Positions 34,282-42,267 of a DNA stretch of 64,000 nucleotides are shown in pieces. Position numbers and translations under genes: made by a program. How positions within the stretch are numbered: the first letter of the stretch is position 1; every line of letters starts with the position of its first letter. The stretch lies in contig JACKAC010000003.1 of assembly GCA_020635255.1 (NCBI GenBank), forward strand, positions 124,001-188,000, written 5' to 3'. This stretch comes from Ignavibacteriales bacterium (lineage in GTDB: Bacteria > Bacteroidota > Ignavibacteria > Tepidaquicellales > Tepidaquicellaceae). Under the pieces are notes generated by a model. The model searched no databases and was not told the DNA's origin. It saw only the letters and a program-made list of their open reading frames with translations.

Positions 34282-34854
34282 ATGGTTACGACAGAAAAAG
34301 ATAAAAAGGAAGCAATATTCAACGCCACCTTAAAACTTATCACTGAGAACGGCTTTGACGCTACACCTATGTCTGCTATCGCAAAGGAAGCCGATGTTGC
34401 CGCAGGTACGATATATACGTATTTCGAAAATAAGGAAGAGCTGATAAATAAGCTCTATCTTAAGCTGAAAGAAAAACTCACCAATGCCGTTACAGAAGGC
34501 TACAAACCCGGGCTCTCCATCAGGGTTGCAATGGAGCTTTTCTGGAATAATTATGTACAATTTTTCCTTAAAAATCCTATGGATTTTAGGTTTTTTGAGC
34601 AATTCACCAGCTCACCATATATTAATAAATACACTAAAGAAGAAGGACTTCGAATATTTCATCCTGTGCTCGAGCTCTTCGAAAAAGCTAAAGCCGAGAA
34701 GGCGATCAAGGATCTGCCCAACGATATTATACTGGCGCATTTCTTTGCTCCAGTCAAAAGCCTGATCGCTTTACATGTAAATAATAATTTCAACCTTAAC
34801 GACAGCAACTTAAACTCAGTTTTCCAGGCATCCTGGGATTCTTTAAAAAGCTAA
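34282..34854 (+). CDS. TetR/AcrR family transcriptional regulator
   Basis: 190 residues. N-terminal helix-turn-helix: IFNATLKLITENGFDATPMSAIAKEADVAAGTIYTYFENKEELINKLY (about residues 12-59), the standard TetR signature. The C-terminal helical region would bind the inducer. A palindrome in its own promoter and a near-identical copy before the next gene argue that it represses both itself and the aldo/keto reductase. The inducer is likely an electrophile or aldehyde (inference from the target gene). Confidence 0.93.
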   Translation: MVTTEKDKKEAIFNATLKLITENGFDATPMSAIAKEADVAAGTIYTYFENKEELINKLYLKLKEKLTNAVTEGYKPGLSIRVAMELFWNNYVQFFLKNPMDFRFFEQFTSSPYINKYTKEEGLRIFHPVLELFEKAKAEKAIKDLPNDIILAHFFAPVKSLIALHVNNNFNLNDSNLNSVFQASWDSLKS

Positions 34855-34863
34855 TTGTATTCG

Positions 34864-34886
34864 CCGGCTACAAGCCGGTATTTTTA
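34864..34886 (+). terminator. rho-independent terminator of tetR
   Basis: CCGGCT / AGCCGG stem with a 3-base loop, then a T-run (34881-34885). It separates the tetR transcript from the reductase promoter. Confidence 0.8.
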
Positions 34887-34899
34887 TGTCTAATTTATG

Positions 34900-34913
34900 A
34901 ATGAACATTCATT
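34900..34913. promoter_or_regulatory. second TetR operator, upstream of the aldo/keto reductase
   Basis: AATGAACATTCATT differs at one base from the perfect palindrome at 34256-34269. A TAATTT (34914-34919) immediately downstream can serve as a -10 element, placing the operator in the promoter spacer again. Confidence 0.75.
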
Positions 34914-34936
34914 TAATTTAAACCAAGGAGTAGAAA

Positions 34937-35920
34937 ATGAAAACTAGGAAGTTAGGACACAGTGACATTGAAGTTTCTGCGATTGGGCTTGGTACTATGG
35001 GCATGTCCGAATTTTACGGACAGACCAACGAGGAAGAGTCTATCAAAACGATCCACACCGCTCTGGATAATGGAGTTAATTTTTTTGATACCTCTGACAT
35101 GTACGGTATCGGGCATAACGAGACTCTGCTGGGAAAAGCCATCAAGGACAGAAGAGATGAAGCCGTCATCGCGACTAAGTTTGGTGTGCTGAGAAACGCT
35201 GAGACGCGGGGCTTTGCGGGTGTAAGCGGCAAGCCGGAATACGTTAAGCAGTCTTGTGAGGGAAGCTTGAAACGCCTCGGTATCGATACGATCGATCTGT
35301 ATTACCAGCATAGGATAGACCTGGAGGTACCCGTCGAGGAAACTATCGGCGCTATGGCAGAGCTGGTCAAAGAAGGAAAGGTCCGCTGCCTCGGGATCTC
35401 TGAAGCATCAGCGGATACTCTCCGAAGAGCGAATTCGGTTCACCCGATCAGCGCGCTTCAGTCGGAGTACTCTCTCTGGACCAGGGAGATCGAAGATGAC
35501 ATCCTGCCAACCGCCAGGGAGCTTGGAGTTTCACTTGTGGCGTACAGTCCTCTTGGCAGAGGATTCCTTACGGGAAAATATAAAAAGATAGAGGACTTTG
35601 ACGAAAATGATTACAGGAGAAGTTCGCCGAGGTTTATGGGTGACAATTTCCAGAAAAATCTCGACCTCGTAGCAAAGATCGAAGAGGTCGCGAACGAATT
35701 AAAATGCACGCCTTCTCAGGTTGCTCTTGCATGGGTTCTCGCTCAGGGTGACGACATTATTCCGATACCCGGCACAAAAAGGGTAAAGTATCTTCTTGAA
35801 AACATAGCTGCAGTAGATATTGACCTGATGCCCGATGAAATGGAAAGTATTGACAACATTGCCAATGAAGTTATGGGAACACGGTATCCCGAAGCCAGCA
35901 TGAAAACCGTGAGCAGATAA
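34937..35920 (+). CDS. aldo/keto reductase
   Basis: 327-residue NADPH-dependent oxidoreductase of the AKR (TIM-barrel) superfamily. The catalytic tetrad is in place: Asp and Tyr in FFDTSDMYG, Lys in VIATKFGV, His in LYYQHRID. The C-terminal phosphate-binding segment is IPIPGTKRVKYLLENIAA. It resembles the YakC/AKR13 subgroup that reduces aldehydes and ketones. It has a good AAGGAG ribosome-binding site 6 bases before the ATG and is probably controlled by the adjacent TetR repressor. Confidence 0.95.
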   Translation: MKTRKLGHSDIEVSAIGLGTMGMSEFYGQTNEEESIKTIHTALDNGVNFFDTSDMYGIGHNETLLGKAIKDRRDEAVIATKFGVLRNAETRGFAGVSGKPEYVKQSCEGSLKRLGIDTIDLYYQHRIDLEVPVEETIGAMAELVKEGKVRCLGISEASADTLRRANSVHPISALQSEYSLWTREIEDDILPTARELGVSLVAYSPLGRGFLTGKYKKIEDFDENDYRRSSPRFMGDNFQKNLDLVAKIEEVANELKCTPSQVALAWVLAQGDDIIPIPGTKRVKYLLENIAAVDIDLMPDEMESIDNIANEVMGTRYPEASMKTVSR

Positions 35921-35927
35921 GAACATA

Positions 35928-35954
35928 AAAGACCCGGTTCTGCCGGGTCTTTTA
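35928..35954. terminator. bidirectional terminator between convergent genes
   Basis: AAAAGACCCGG / CCGGGTCTTTT stem with a TTCTG loop; A-run and T-run on both sides so it can serve both the reductase and the serine hydrolase gene. Confidence 0.9.
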
Positions 35955-37391
35955 TTACTTCAAAATTACCATCTTCCTCGTTCCTGCCGGTTCTCCATCG
36001 ACTTGTAGGGAATAATAATAAACTCCTGAACTTAAATTCCCGCCGTCGAATGTATAGCTGTATGTTCCCGGGGAAAACTCCCCCTCGACAAGATTGGCAA
36101 CTTCCTGCCCCAGGGAATCATAAACCTTAAGTGATATGAAGCTCTTATTCAAAGGTATATCGAACTTTATCTGTGTCGTCGGATTGAACGGGTTCGGGTA
36201 GTTTTGATATAGATTATATTTATCCGGTATCTCCGTCGAGATCTGCTGTATCCCTATCCCGCCAAGCGATTCGAGCGGGTTGATTATTTTCAGCATCTCT
36301 ATTGCGTAGCTATCCACAGCGTCTGTCGAATTCGACAGCACTACCACCCCTGTTCTCGTTAGAGGGAGCCAGCAGATAAATGTGGAATACCCCGCTGTAG
36401 CTCCGTCCTTCCATATCCTTTTTTCGGAAGACTTGTCTTTATATAGGTAATTCATCTGCCAGGCAAGCCCCTGCCAGCTTGTATTATTGTAAGCATATCT
36501 CCTCTCGAGATGAAGTGTGTCCAGCAATTTATTCATGCTCGGCTTATTCCCAAAGCCTATCTGGTATCTTAGGTATCTCATCATATCCTTCATGCACGAA
36601 TAGTGACCGCCCGCCCCGTAAAAAGCCGGTGACGTTGCCGCGGTATCTACATTCCCGTTTTTATGATTGTACCCCAGCGCGAGCCGTAACTTCATCTCGG
36701 GAGTCGGGAATACCCGCGTATCCGGCATTTCGAGCGAGTCCGCGATAACCCTGAGCGAAATTGAATCATATGGCTGGTGCATGACTATAGTTTCGATCAC
36801 ACCCAGTAGCCCGAAACCGTAATTTGAATACACCCAATGCGAACCCGGCTCATACGGCAATGTATAACTGTTCAAAAATTCATACATTTTCTGAACCGTA
36901 TAGCCCGGCGGATTTACGTGATTCGATGGTTCATCCGGGAACCCCGAAATATGCATCGCAAGATCTCTGAGAGTAATGAACGTCGTGTCTCCGCTCAAAG
37001 AATCTACCCACACAGGAATATTCAAAGTGTCCGGCAGGTATTTGTTTATACGGTCATACAGCGTAACTGTCGCGATATTGTACTCCACAAGGAAAGCAAG
37101 TATCGTCGCGGCGAATGTTTTTCCTACCGAGCCTAATTTAAAAACAGTAAGCGAATCGGGAGCGGGAGAGCTTGTGTCCTTTCGTATATGTCCGTATCCG
37201 TAAAATTCCGGCACCGGCTCTATGCTCGGCGATGTCCTCTGCCTGAATATCCCTACCATCAATCCGACGTTATTCGGACGCGAAAGATACACATTCGCAA
37301 CTGAATCGATCTTTTGCTTGATCGTATCCTGCGCCTGAGCTGATAAACTCAGGGCTAAAAGGACCAATAACAAAAGCATTAGCTTTCTCAT
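35955..37391 (-). CDS. serine hydrolase (beta-lactamase/PBP-like) with T9SS sorting domain
   Basis: 478 residues: signal peptide (MLLLLVLLALSLSAQAQ), a class C beta-lactamase-like serine hydrolase domain with SVGK (S88-x-x-K91, nucleophile and base), YSN (188-190), and conserved blocks TLYDRINKYLP, ITLRDLAMHISGFPDEP and WKDGATAGYSTFICWLP. The last ~90 residues are a T9SS tail (LYQNYPNPFNPTTQIKFDIP ... SSGVYYYSLQVDGEPAGTRKMVILK). Expected at the cell surface, acting as an esterase or peptidase on an external substrate. Not evidence of drug resistance by itself. Confidence 0.92.
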   Translation of the reverse strand: MRKLMLLLLVLLALSLSAQAQDTIKQKIDSVANVYLSRPNNVGLMVGIFRQRTSPSIEPVPEFYGYGHIRKDTSSPAPDSLTVFKLGSVGKTFAATILAFLVEYNIATVTLYDRINKYLPDTLNIPVWVDSLSGDTTFITLRDLAMHISGFPDEPSNHVNPPGYTVQKMYEFLNSYTLPYEPGSHWVYSNYGFGLLGVIETIVMHQPYDSISLRVIADSLEMPDTRVFPTPEMKLRLALGYNHKNGNVDTAATSPAFYGAGGHYSCMKDMMRYLRYQIGFGNKPSMNKLLDTLHLERRYAYNNTSWQGLAWQMNYLYKDKSSEKRIWKDGATAGYSTFICWLPLTRTGVVVLSNSTDAVDSYAIEMLKIINPLESLGGIGIQQISTEIPDKYNLYQNYPNPFNPTTQIKFDIPLNKSFISLKVYDSLGQEVANLVEGEFSPGTYSYTFDGGNLSSGVYYYSLQVDGEPAGTRKMVILK

Positions 37392-37460
37392 AATTCTGCC
37401 ATTTTGAGCTAAAATAAACGAAAATTACATCAAATAAAACACCACGAAAACCGCTTACCC

Positions 37461-37829
37461 CTACGATATCTTATCGTCATCGGCGACATCATGTATATGA
37501 AACTTCACTATCAGCCGGTGCATTATCGGCGCGACAAATACCGCGATCCCCGTCAGGAACATCACTCCGCTGAAAAGAGAGTACGCGCTCGCAAACAGCT
37601 TTGCGCCGTCGTCATCCAGTGATGCCACCGGACCCATTCCGCTGAGTATCATAGATGCATTCAATAGCGAATCCATCCAGTTCAAACCCGCCAGCATACG
37701 GTATCCCAAAATACCAACAAGCAAAGAGAACCCCAGAATGATCACACAATAAAACAAGCTCCCCATCAATCGCTTCCTGAATTTCTCGAATGAGATTAGT
37801 CTGTGACGGATAATGATTGGCTCTTCCAT
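37461..37829 (-). CDS. two-transmembrane channel-like protein (paralogue B)
   Basis: 122 residues, closely related to the protein at 33805-34167. TM helix about 22-44, WMDSLLNASMILSGMGPVASL (51-71), TM helix about 77-103 (AKLFASAYSLFSGVMFLTGIAVFVAPIMHRL), acidic end. The strongest conservation between the pair is the loop helix plus GMGP and the second helix, the part that would line a pore. Confidence 0.65.
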   Translation of the reverse strand: MEEPIIIRHRLISFEKFRKRLMGSLFYCVIILGFSLLVGILGYRMLAGLNWMDSLLNASMILSGMGPVASLDDDGAKLFASAYSLFSGVMFLTGIAVFVAPIMHRLIVKFHIHDVADDDKIS

Positions 37830-38044
37830 GTTTTATATTGTTAAAGTTAATGATTGTATTTGCTGGATAGAAATACCTGCAAAATGAGGATAAGTACAAT
37901 AAATGGGTTGGAGTCCGGGTTTCCTGTTCCCGGCAAGGAAATACACCTGAGGTATGACGTGCAATAATATAAAGAATCGCTCATAGCAGGCAAAAAAAGA
38001 AGGTTCTTTAACCCCTACGAATACCTCTTAAAAATAGTTATTCT

Positions 38045-38818
38045 TTAGAAAGAAAAATAGTCCCCGGCAAAGGGATTGCTGTCGAGCCACTTTATACGCT
38101 CGTTCATCTGCCGCTCGTAAAACTCCTTCTTGTCCGGTACGTTCTCCATTAGAAAACCGTAGTACGCCTTGTAATAATCCTTGCCGGCATCCTTGTTAAA
38201 GCGTGCCTGCTTTTTGAGGTCCTTTGCCTTTGCTTCAGCAAGTTGGTTGATAACGTAATATTCCAGCGCCCTGATACGGTCATCGGGCTGGTAGGTATTT
38301 ACAGATCCACAGCTGTCGCATTTTAAATTCACTGCCATAAAGGAATATACTTTTATGGGAAGCTCTGCTCCGCACTGAGTGCATCGGTGAAGCTTGTTCT
38401 CGTCGATGTGCCTCTGCACGTTCTCCAGTATCTTGTTCGCCGCGCGCGTATATGTGTTCACGTAATACTCGAAGAAGTCGTCGTTCATCTTGTATTTGAA
38501 CTGCTCACCCTTCTTCTGCTGGGCTGACATTATGTCCCAGGGTGTGCCGAGGTTCTCCATCTCGGCGCGCATCTTGTTCCAGCCCTGATCCACCTTCTCA
38601 GAGAGTTCGGTTACCGTCTGGTTCTTTAGTCCGTTCAGTATGTTGTGTATGATAATGTTATCATATTGCAGTCCGTCTACGACGCCCTGCATCGGGGCTT
38701 CCGCCTGAGTAATAACGTCGTTGTAGCGGTCGTCCAGCTTCTTGAGATAGCCGTCCCACCTTTCGCTCAATGCGATGAACTCCGGTGAGTTCGCGTCGAA
38801 CTTATTGAATAGTCCCAT
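38045..38818 (-). CDS. zinc-ribbon helical protein
   Basis: 257 cytoplasmic residues, mainly helical, with a four-cysteine zinc ribbon in the middle: C146-x2-C149 and C167-x2-C170 (CTQCGAELP ... LKCDSCGSVN). The helices before and after contain many aromatic and charged residues. I do not recognise the family. Last gene of a tightly packed minus-strand cluster (3 bp after the next zinc-ribbon gene), so its role is probably tied to that cluster. Confidence 0.72.
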   Translation of the reverse strand: MGLFNKFDANSPEFIALSERWDGYLKKLDDRYNDVITQAEAPMQGVVDGLQYDNIIIHNILNGLKNQTVTELSEKVDQGWNKMRAEMENLGTPWDIMSAQQKKGEQFKYKMNDDFFEYYVNTYTRAANKILENVQRHIDENKLHRCTQCGAELPIKVYSFMAVNLKCDSCGSVNTYQPDDRIRALEYYVINQLAEAKAKDLKKQARFNKDAGKDYYKAYYGFLMENVPDKKEFYERQMNERIKWLDSNPFAGDYFSF

Positions 38819-38821
38819 TTA

Positions 38822-39289
38822 TTAGTTTTCCTTTACTTCGAATAGTTTGCTTCCGCAGAATAGACAATCGTCATACTGCATCTCTTCGAGGCGGGGTGCC
38901 CCGCAGTTCTTGCATGTCATTGTCTTGTGTTTCGCCGCCTGGAGACCCTGCGAATATTTTGCCGTGCCGGTTGCCGCATTCTGAAATATATCGCCCAATC
39001 CCGAAAATGGTTTGATCTTTTGATAATACTCCAGCACCTTGGCATCCATATTAAATCCGCTCGCCTCCTGAGGATACTTATTCATTATGATCTCATATAC
39101 ACGCCTGAGCTCTATCGGGAATGCGCCTCTCGTGATCTTCATTTCGGAATTAAGGAGCGCCTCCCTCTCATTGTCTGACAACGGCTGTGCGCCGTAAGAG
39201 GTCATCACCGTCTGCCATTCCGCATTCCCGCCTCTCTCCGAATGATATGCCGACGAGAATGCTTTTTCTATTTCTTCGTTAAAGCTCAT
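38822..39289 (-). CDS. small protein with C-terminal zinc ribbon
   Basis: 155 residues: helical N-terminal part and a C-terminal zinc ribbon with C126-x2-C129 and C142-x2-C145 (CKNCGAPRLEE ... DCLFCGSKLF). No signal peptide. It overlaps the upstream gene's stop by 1 base. The paired zinc-ribbon genes probably act together; the function is unknown. Confidence 0.72.
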   Translation of the reverse strand: MSFNEEIEKAFSSAYHSERGGNAEWQTVMTSYGAQPLSDNEREALLNSEMKITRGAFPIELRRVYEIIMNKYPQEASGFNMDAKVLEYYQKIKPFSGLGDIFQNAATGTAKYSQGLQAAKHKTMTCKNCGAPRLEEMQYDDCLFCGSKLFEVKEN

Positions 39290-39801
39290 TAGAATTCTAT
39301 GTCTCCGTGTGATCCCTCACCTTTCATTGCCTCGTACTTTTGCCTGAACTCCGCGTCCAGCTGTGCCATCTTTGCTGCAAGTGAAAAATCTGACATCATC
39401 TGGCCTGTCCAGTAAGAGCTCACGTTGGAATAATCCGCTACCGTCATGCCGAAATCTTTCAGCACGTCCTGCGCGTCCCTTCCTTGCTTTCCTAATACGT
39501 CCTGTGCTACCATTGCTTCGACATACTTCTCGAATGGAATTGAATCTGCAGTAATGCCTGCTCCGCTTCCGAGGTTTCCTGTTGCAGTACTGTTAAATGC
39601 TGCGGCATACTTTTGCGAGATCGTAAATGATGTGTCATTGCTCATGCGTGTTGTCCATTCATTGTTCACCCTGTCCCACTTTGGCATGTCCATGCCGTAA
39701 TCTTTTATTGCGTCTTCGGCTTTTGCGCCTGATGCAAGCTTTGCGTTTACTTCCGCCCATTGTTCTACGGAAACGCCTTCTACCGGATCTAAAATGCTCA
39801 T
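39289..39801 (-). CDS. two-repeat helical protein of unknown function
   Basis: 170 residues containing two similar ~60-residue repeats: (SVEQWAEVNAKLASG..AEDAIKDYGMDMPKWDRVNNEWTTRMSND) and (PFEKYVEAMVAQDVLG..AQDVLKDFGMTVADYSNVSSYWTGQMMSD). The shared pattern is AxxxLKDxGMxxxxxxxVxxxWxxxMxxD. Cytoplasmic. I cannot place it in a named family with confidence. It is the first gene of the zinc-ribbon subcluster, 146 bp downstream of the TPR kinase. Confidence 0.7.
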   Translation of the reverse strand: MSILDPVEGVSVEQWAEVNAKLASGAKAEDAIKDYGMDMPKWDRVNNEWTTRMSNDTSFTISQKYAAAFNSTATGNLGSGAGITADSIPFEKYVEAMVAQDVLGKQGRDAQDVLKDFGMTVADYSNVSSYWTGQMMSDFSLAAKMAQLDAEFRQKYEAMKGEGSHGDIEF

Positions 39802-39947
39802 TTTTATTGTGTTTAATTTTTGGTGTACTCTAACGAATTAGAATACAAAGATAGAGTGTTCCCTTTTTACAAACACGGAAATTTTTTACAGAATGTTACA
39901 GGATTGTTTCTTCTAAAGAAGTATCTGATTTTTATGGGATTATCTAG

Positions 39948-41924
39948 CTACTTCGACAGCTGGAATTCCAGCAAAAATGAGGTGCCTTTTCCCTCTTCGC
40001 TCTCGCACCATATCTTCCCGTTCATATCTTCGGTGAGTTTCTTGGCAATGGACAGTCCCAAACCGGTCGAACTTTCCCCGGCAGTTGGGCGCGCCGACAG
40101 GCGTGAAAATTTCTTGAAAAGCTTTTGCATGTCTTCCGGTGAGATACCGGGACCTTCATCTGTGACTACACACCTCGCTGTCGAGTCATTAGCTGAAAGC
40201 GAAAGTATAACTCTCTTACCCGGGTTAGAAAACTTAACGGCATTCGACACCAGGTTGTCGAGGATTTGCATTAAAGCATTCTTGTCGGCATTTATATTTA
40301 TCTCCGCCGGGTTGCTGTTATATTCGAGAATTATTTTTTTGGAGTCAGCCCTGCTTGCAAACGAATCCGTAACGTACCGCGCTATCTTTGAAATATCTAT
40401 TTCCCGCATATCGAGCTCGACCTTGCCTGCCTCTATGGTTGTAAATTCTAGGTAGTTCGTTATAAGTTCCGTCATTATCCGGGCGCTCACTTCTATGTCG
40501 TTAAACATCTCTTTGTATTCCGTTTCGGAAAATTGCTGGGGATTCACCCTGACCAGCTGAGCATAGCCCAGTACCGCGTTCAGCGGATTCTTAAGGTCGT
40601 GCGCTACCAGCGCCATAAAAGTGTTCTTTTCTTCGTTCATTTTCTGCAGGTTCTCGTTCAGCTCCTCCACCTGTTTAAGCGCCTTCTCCAATTCCTGCCC
40701 TCTTTTCTTTTGTGTCTCAGCTTCCTTTAGCGCTGTTTCTCTTTCGTACTTATATTGGAGATTCTTTATTTTCTCGTACATCTCTTTGTTAAAGATCTCG
40801 TTCTTCAGGTCGTAATACTTCTTAAAATACTCATGCGCCTTTTCGAAATCCAGAAGCCCCGAGTGGCATTCCGAGTAACACATATACGAATCCAGGATAA
40901 GGTCCTTCGCCTCTATTTCGTTCGCAATGGCAATTGCGTCATTTACCAGATGTATGGCGTCATAGTACTCCTTTTTCTGTGCGTATAGTTTTGCGTAGCT
41001 TAAATACAAATGCGCTTTGTAGTTTTTTTCTCTCGATGGCTCTAAAATTTCCTTTGCTTCGTTCAACACCTTCTCCGCTTCGTCGAGCTTCTCTTGCTTT
41101 ATTAATACATCAGCAATGTTAATTTTGCAAATTGCCCCGTTGATCTTTTCTCCGATCTCATTATTGATGTCCAGCGCCTGGTTAAAATATTTTAGCGCCT
41201 GGTCATGACCCTCATTGTTCTCGCAGATAAGCCCGATGTTGTTCAGCGTAAGGGCTTCGTTGATCCTGTCTCCCAACTGTCTTTTCAAATCAAGGCTCTT
41301 CTTATAATACTCGATCGCCTCCTGTGTCTCGCCAAGCTGCATGTTGATAATAGCAACCCTGTTGTACATTGCAGAAAGGCGCGCCTTATTGCCTGTTAGT
41401 ATAAAAAGATCGAGAGCTTTTAGATAATATTCTAGCGCTGTCGCGTGTTCATTTAACACATGATATGAATCGGCAACCTCTCCCATGGCTTCCCCCTTTA
41501 GCCTGTCCTCGCCAATCGATTCAAATATTTCGATACTCTTCAGTAAATAATCTATAGAGTCTCGTAACTTAAACAGCTTTTTGTACGCTTTCCCTATTCC
41601 GCGTATTGCCCGTCCACGACTGTATTCATCACCTACTTTTTCAAACTCAATAGATGCTTTTTCGAATGCACTTAACGCATCTTGAAATTTTGCAAGCTTG
41701 TCGTTAGCAAGCGCCTGGTTAAAAACTGCAAATGCCCTTCCTTTGTCGTAGCCTATCTTTTCCGATGTATCCAGAGCAACCTGCGCCATTGACAGAGATT
41801 TCTCCGGATTATCTGAGCGGATATCATAAGCCATCCGGTTTAATATATCAACCTTTTCCTCAAAATCTTCCCTGGAGGAGCCGCGTTCGGCAAGCTTGCT
41901 TTTTATTTCTTCAAAATCTATCAT
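39948..41924 (-). CDS. soluble TPR sensor histidine kinase
   Basis: 658 residues without transmembrane segments. Residues ~1-380 are tetratricopeptide repeats (for example YNRVAIINMQLGETQEAIEYYKKSLDLKRQLGD), ~380-435 is a coiled coil (YEKIKNLQYKYERETALKEAETQKKRGQELEKALKQVEELNENL), then a HisKA domain with H442 (VAHDLKNPLNAVLGYAQLV) and a HATPase_c domain (N box LVSNAVKFSNPGK, DEGPGIS, STGLGLSIAKK). It senses an internal or protein-borne signal through the TPRs. No response regulator gene is in the cluster. It abuts the small acidic gene. Confidence 0.92.
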   Translation of the reverse strand: MIDFEEIKSKLAERGSSREDFEEKVDILNRMAYDIRSDNPEKSLSMAQVALDTSEKIGYDKGRAFAVFNQALANDKLAKFQDALSAFEKASIEFEKVGDEYSRGRAIRGIGKAYKKLFKLRDSIDYLLKSIEIFESIGEDRLKGEAMGEVADSYHVLNEHATALEYYLKALDLFILTGNKARLSAMYNRVAIINMQLGETQEAIEYYKKSLDLKRQLGDRINEALTLNNIGLICENNEGHDQALKYFNQALDINNEIGEKINGAICKINIADVLIKQEKLDEAEKVLNEAKEILEPSREKNYKAHLYLSYAKLYAQKKEYYDAIHLVNDAIAIANEIEAKDLILDSYMCYSECHSGLLDFEKAHEYFKKYYDLKNEIFNKEMYEKIKNLQYKYERETALKEAETQKKRGQELEKALKQVEELNENLQKMNEEKNTFMALVAHDLKNPLNAVLGYAQLVRVNPQQFSETEYKEMFNDIEVSARIMTELITNYLEFTTIEAGKVELDMREIDISKIARYVTDSFASRADSKKIILEYNSNPAEININADKNALMQILDNLVSNAVKFSNPGKRVILSLSANDSTARCVVTDEGPGISPEDMQKLFKKFSRLSARPTAGESSTGLGLSIAKKLTEDMNGKIWCESEEGKGTSFLLEFQLSK

Positions 41925-42239
41925 TTACCCTTCTGCGTCGTTTTCTGCTTCCATACCAATTACCTGGTCAGAACCGGATTTTGGGTCGGTATAATGGATA
42001 AGGGTAGCTATAACTACTCTCCCCCCTCCCACAGGTACCGGTGTTCCCTTATCTGTAACCGGATCACCGTCAACATTTACTTCGGAAACAGCAGTCCCGG
42101 TTGGAATATCTGCATCCGACAAAACCGTAACTCCCTCAGCATCCGCATGCTGATCGTTCATAGACTGGTCATCTGCATACAAAACGTTGATGCCGTCTAT
42201 TTCGTAAGAAGAATTATTAACAACGATAAAGTTAACCAT
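41925..42239 (-). CDS. small acidic protein between two kinase-type genes
   Basis: 104 residues, acidic, with a beta-rich look (VNFIVVNNSSYEIDGINVLYADDQ; GGGRVVIATLIHYTDP). No signal peptide and no recognised motif. Its stop directly abuts the start of the TPR kinase and it lies 28 bp after the pseudokinase gene, so it is probably co-expressed with both and may be a partner or ligand (inference). Confidence 0.6.
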   Translation of the reverse strand: MVNFIVVNNSSYEIDGINVLYADDQSMNDQHADAEGVTVLSDADIPTGTAVSEVNVDGDPVTDKGTPVPVGGGRVVIATLIHYTDPKSGSDQVIGMEAENDAEG

Positions 42240-42267
42240 GGTTTTAAGGTTTAGTTAATAAAAGTTT

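Noticed and set aside
39820..40455. 211-codon open frame on the plus strand opposite the TPR histidine kinase
   Set aside because: It mirrors the kinase coding region in another frame, has a Ser/Leu-rich shadow composition and no motif; the kinase on the other strand is certain.
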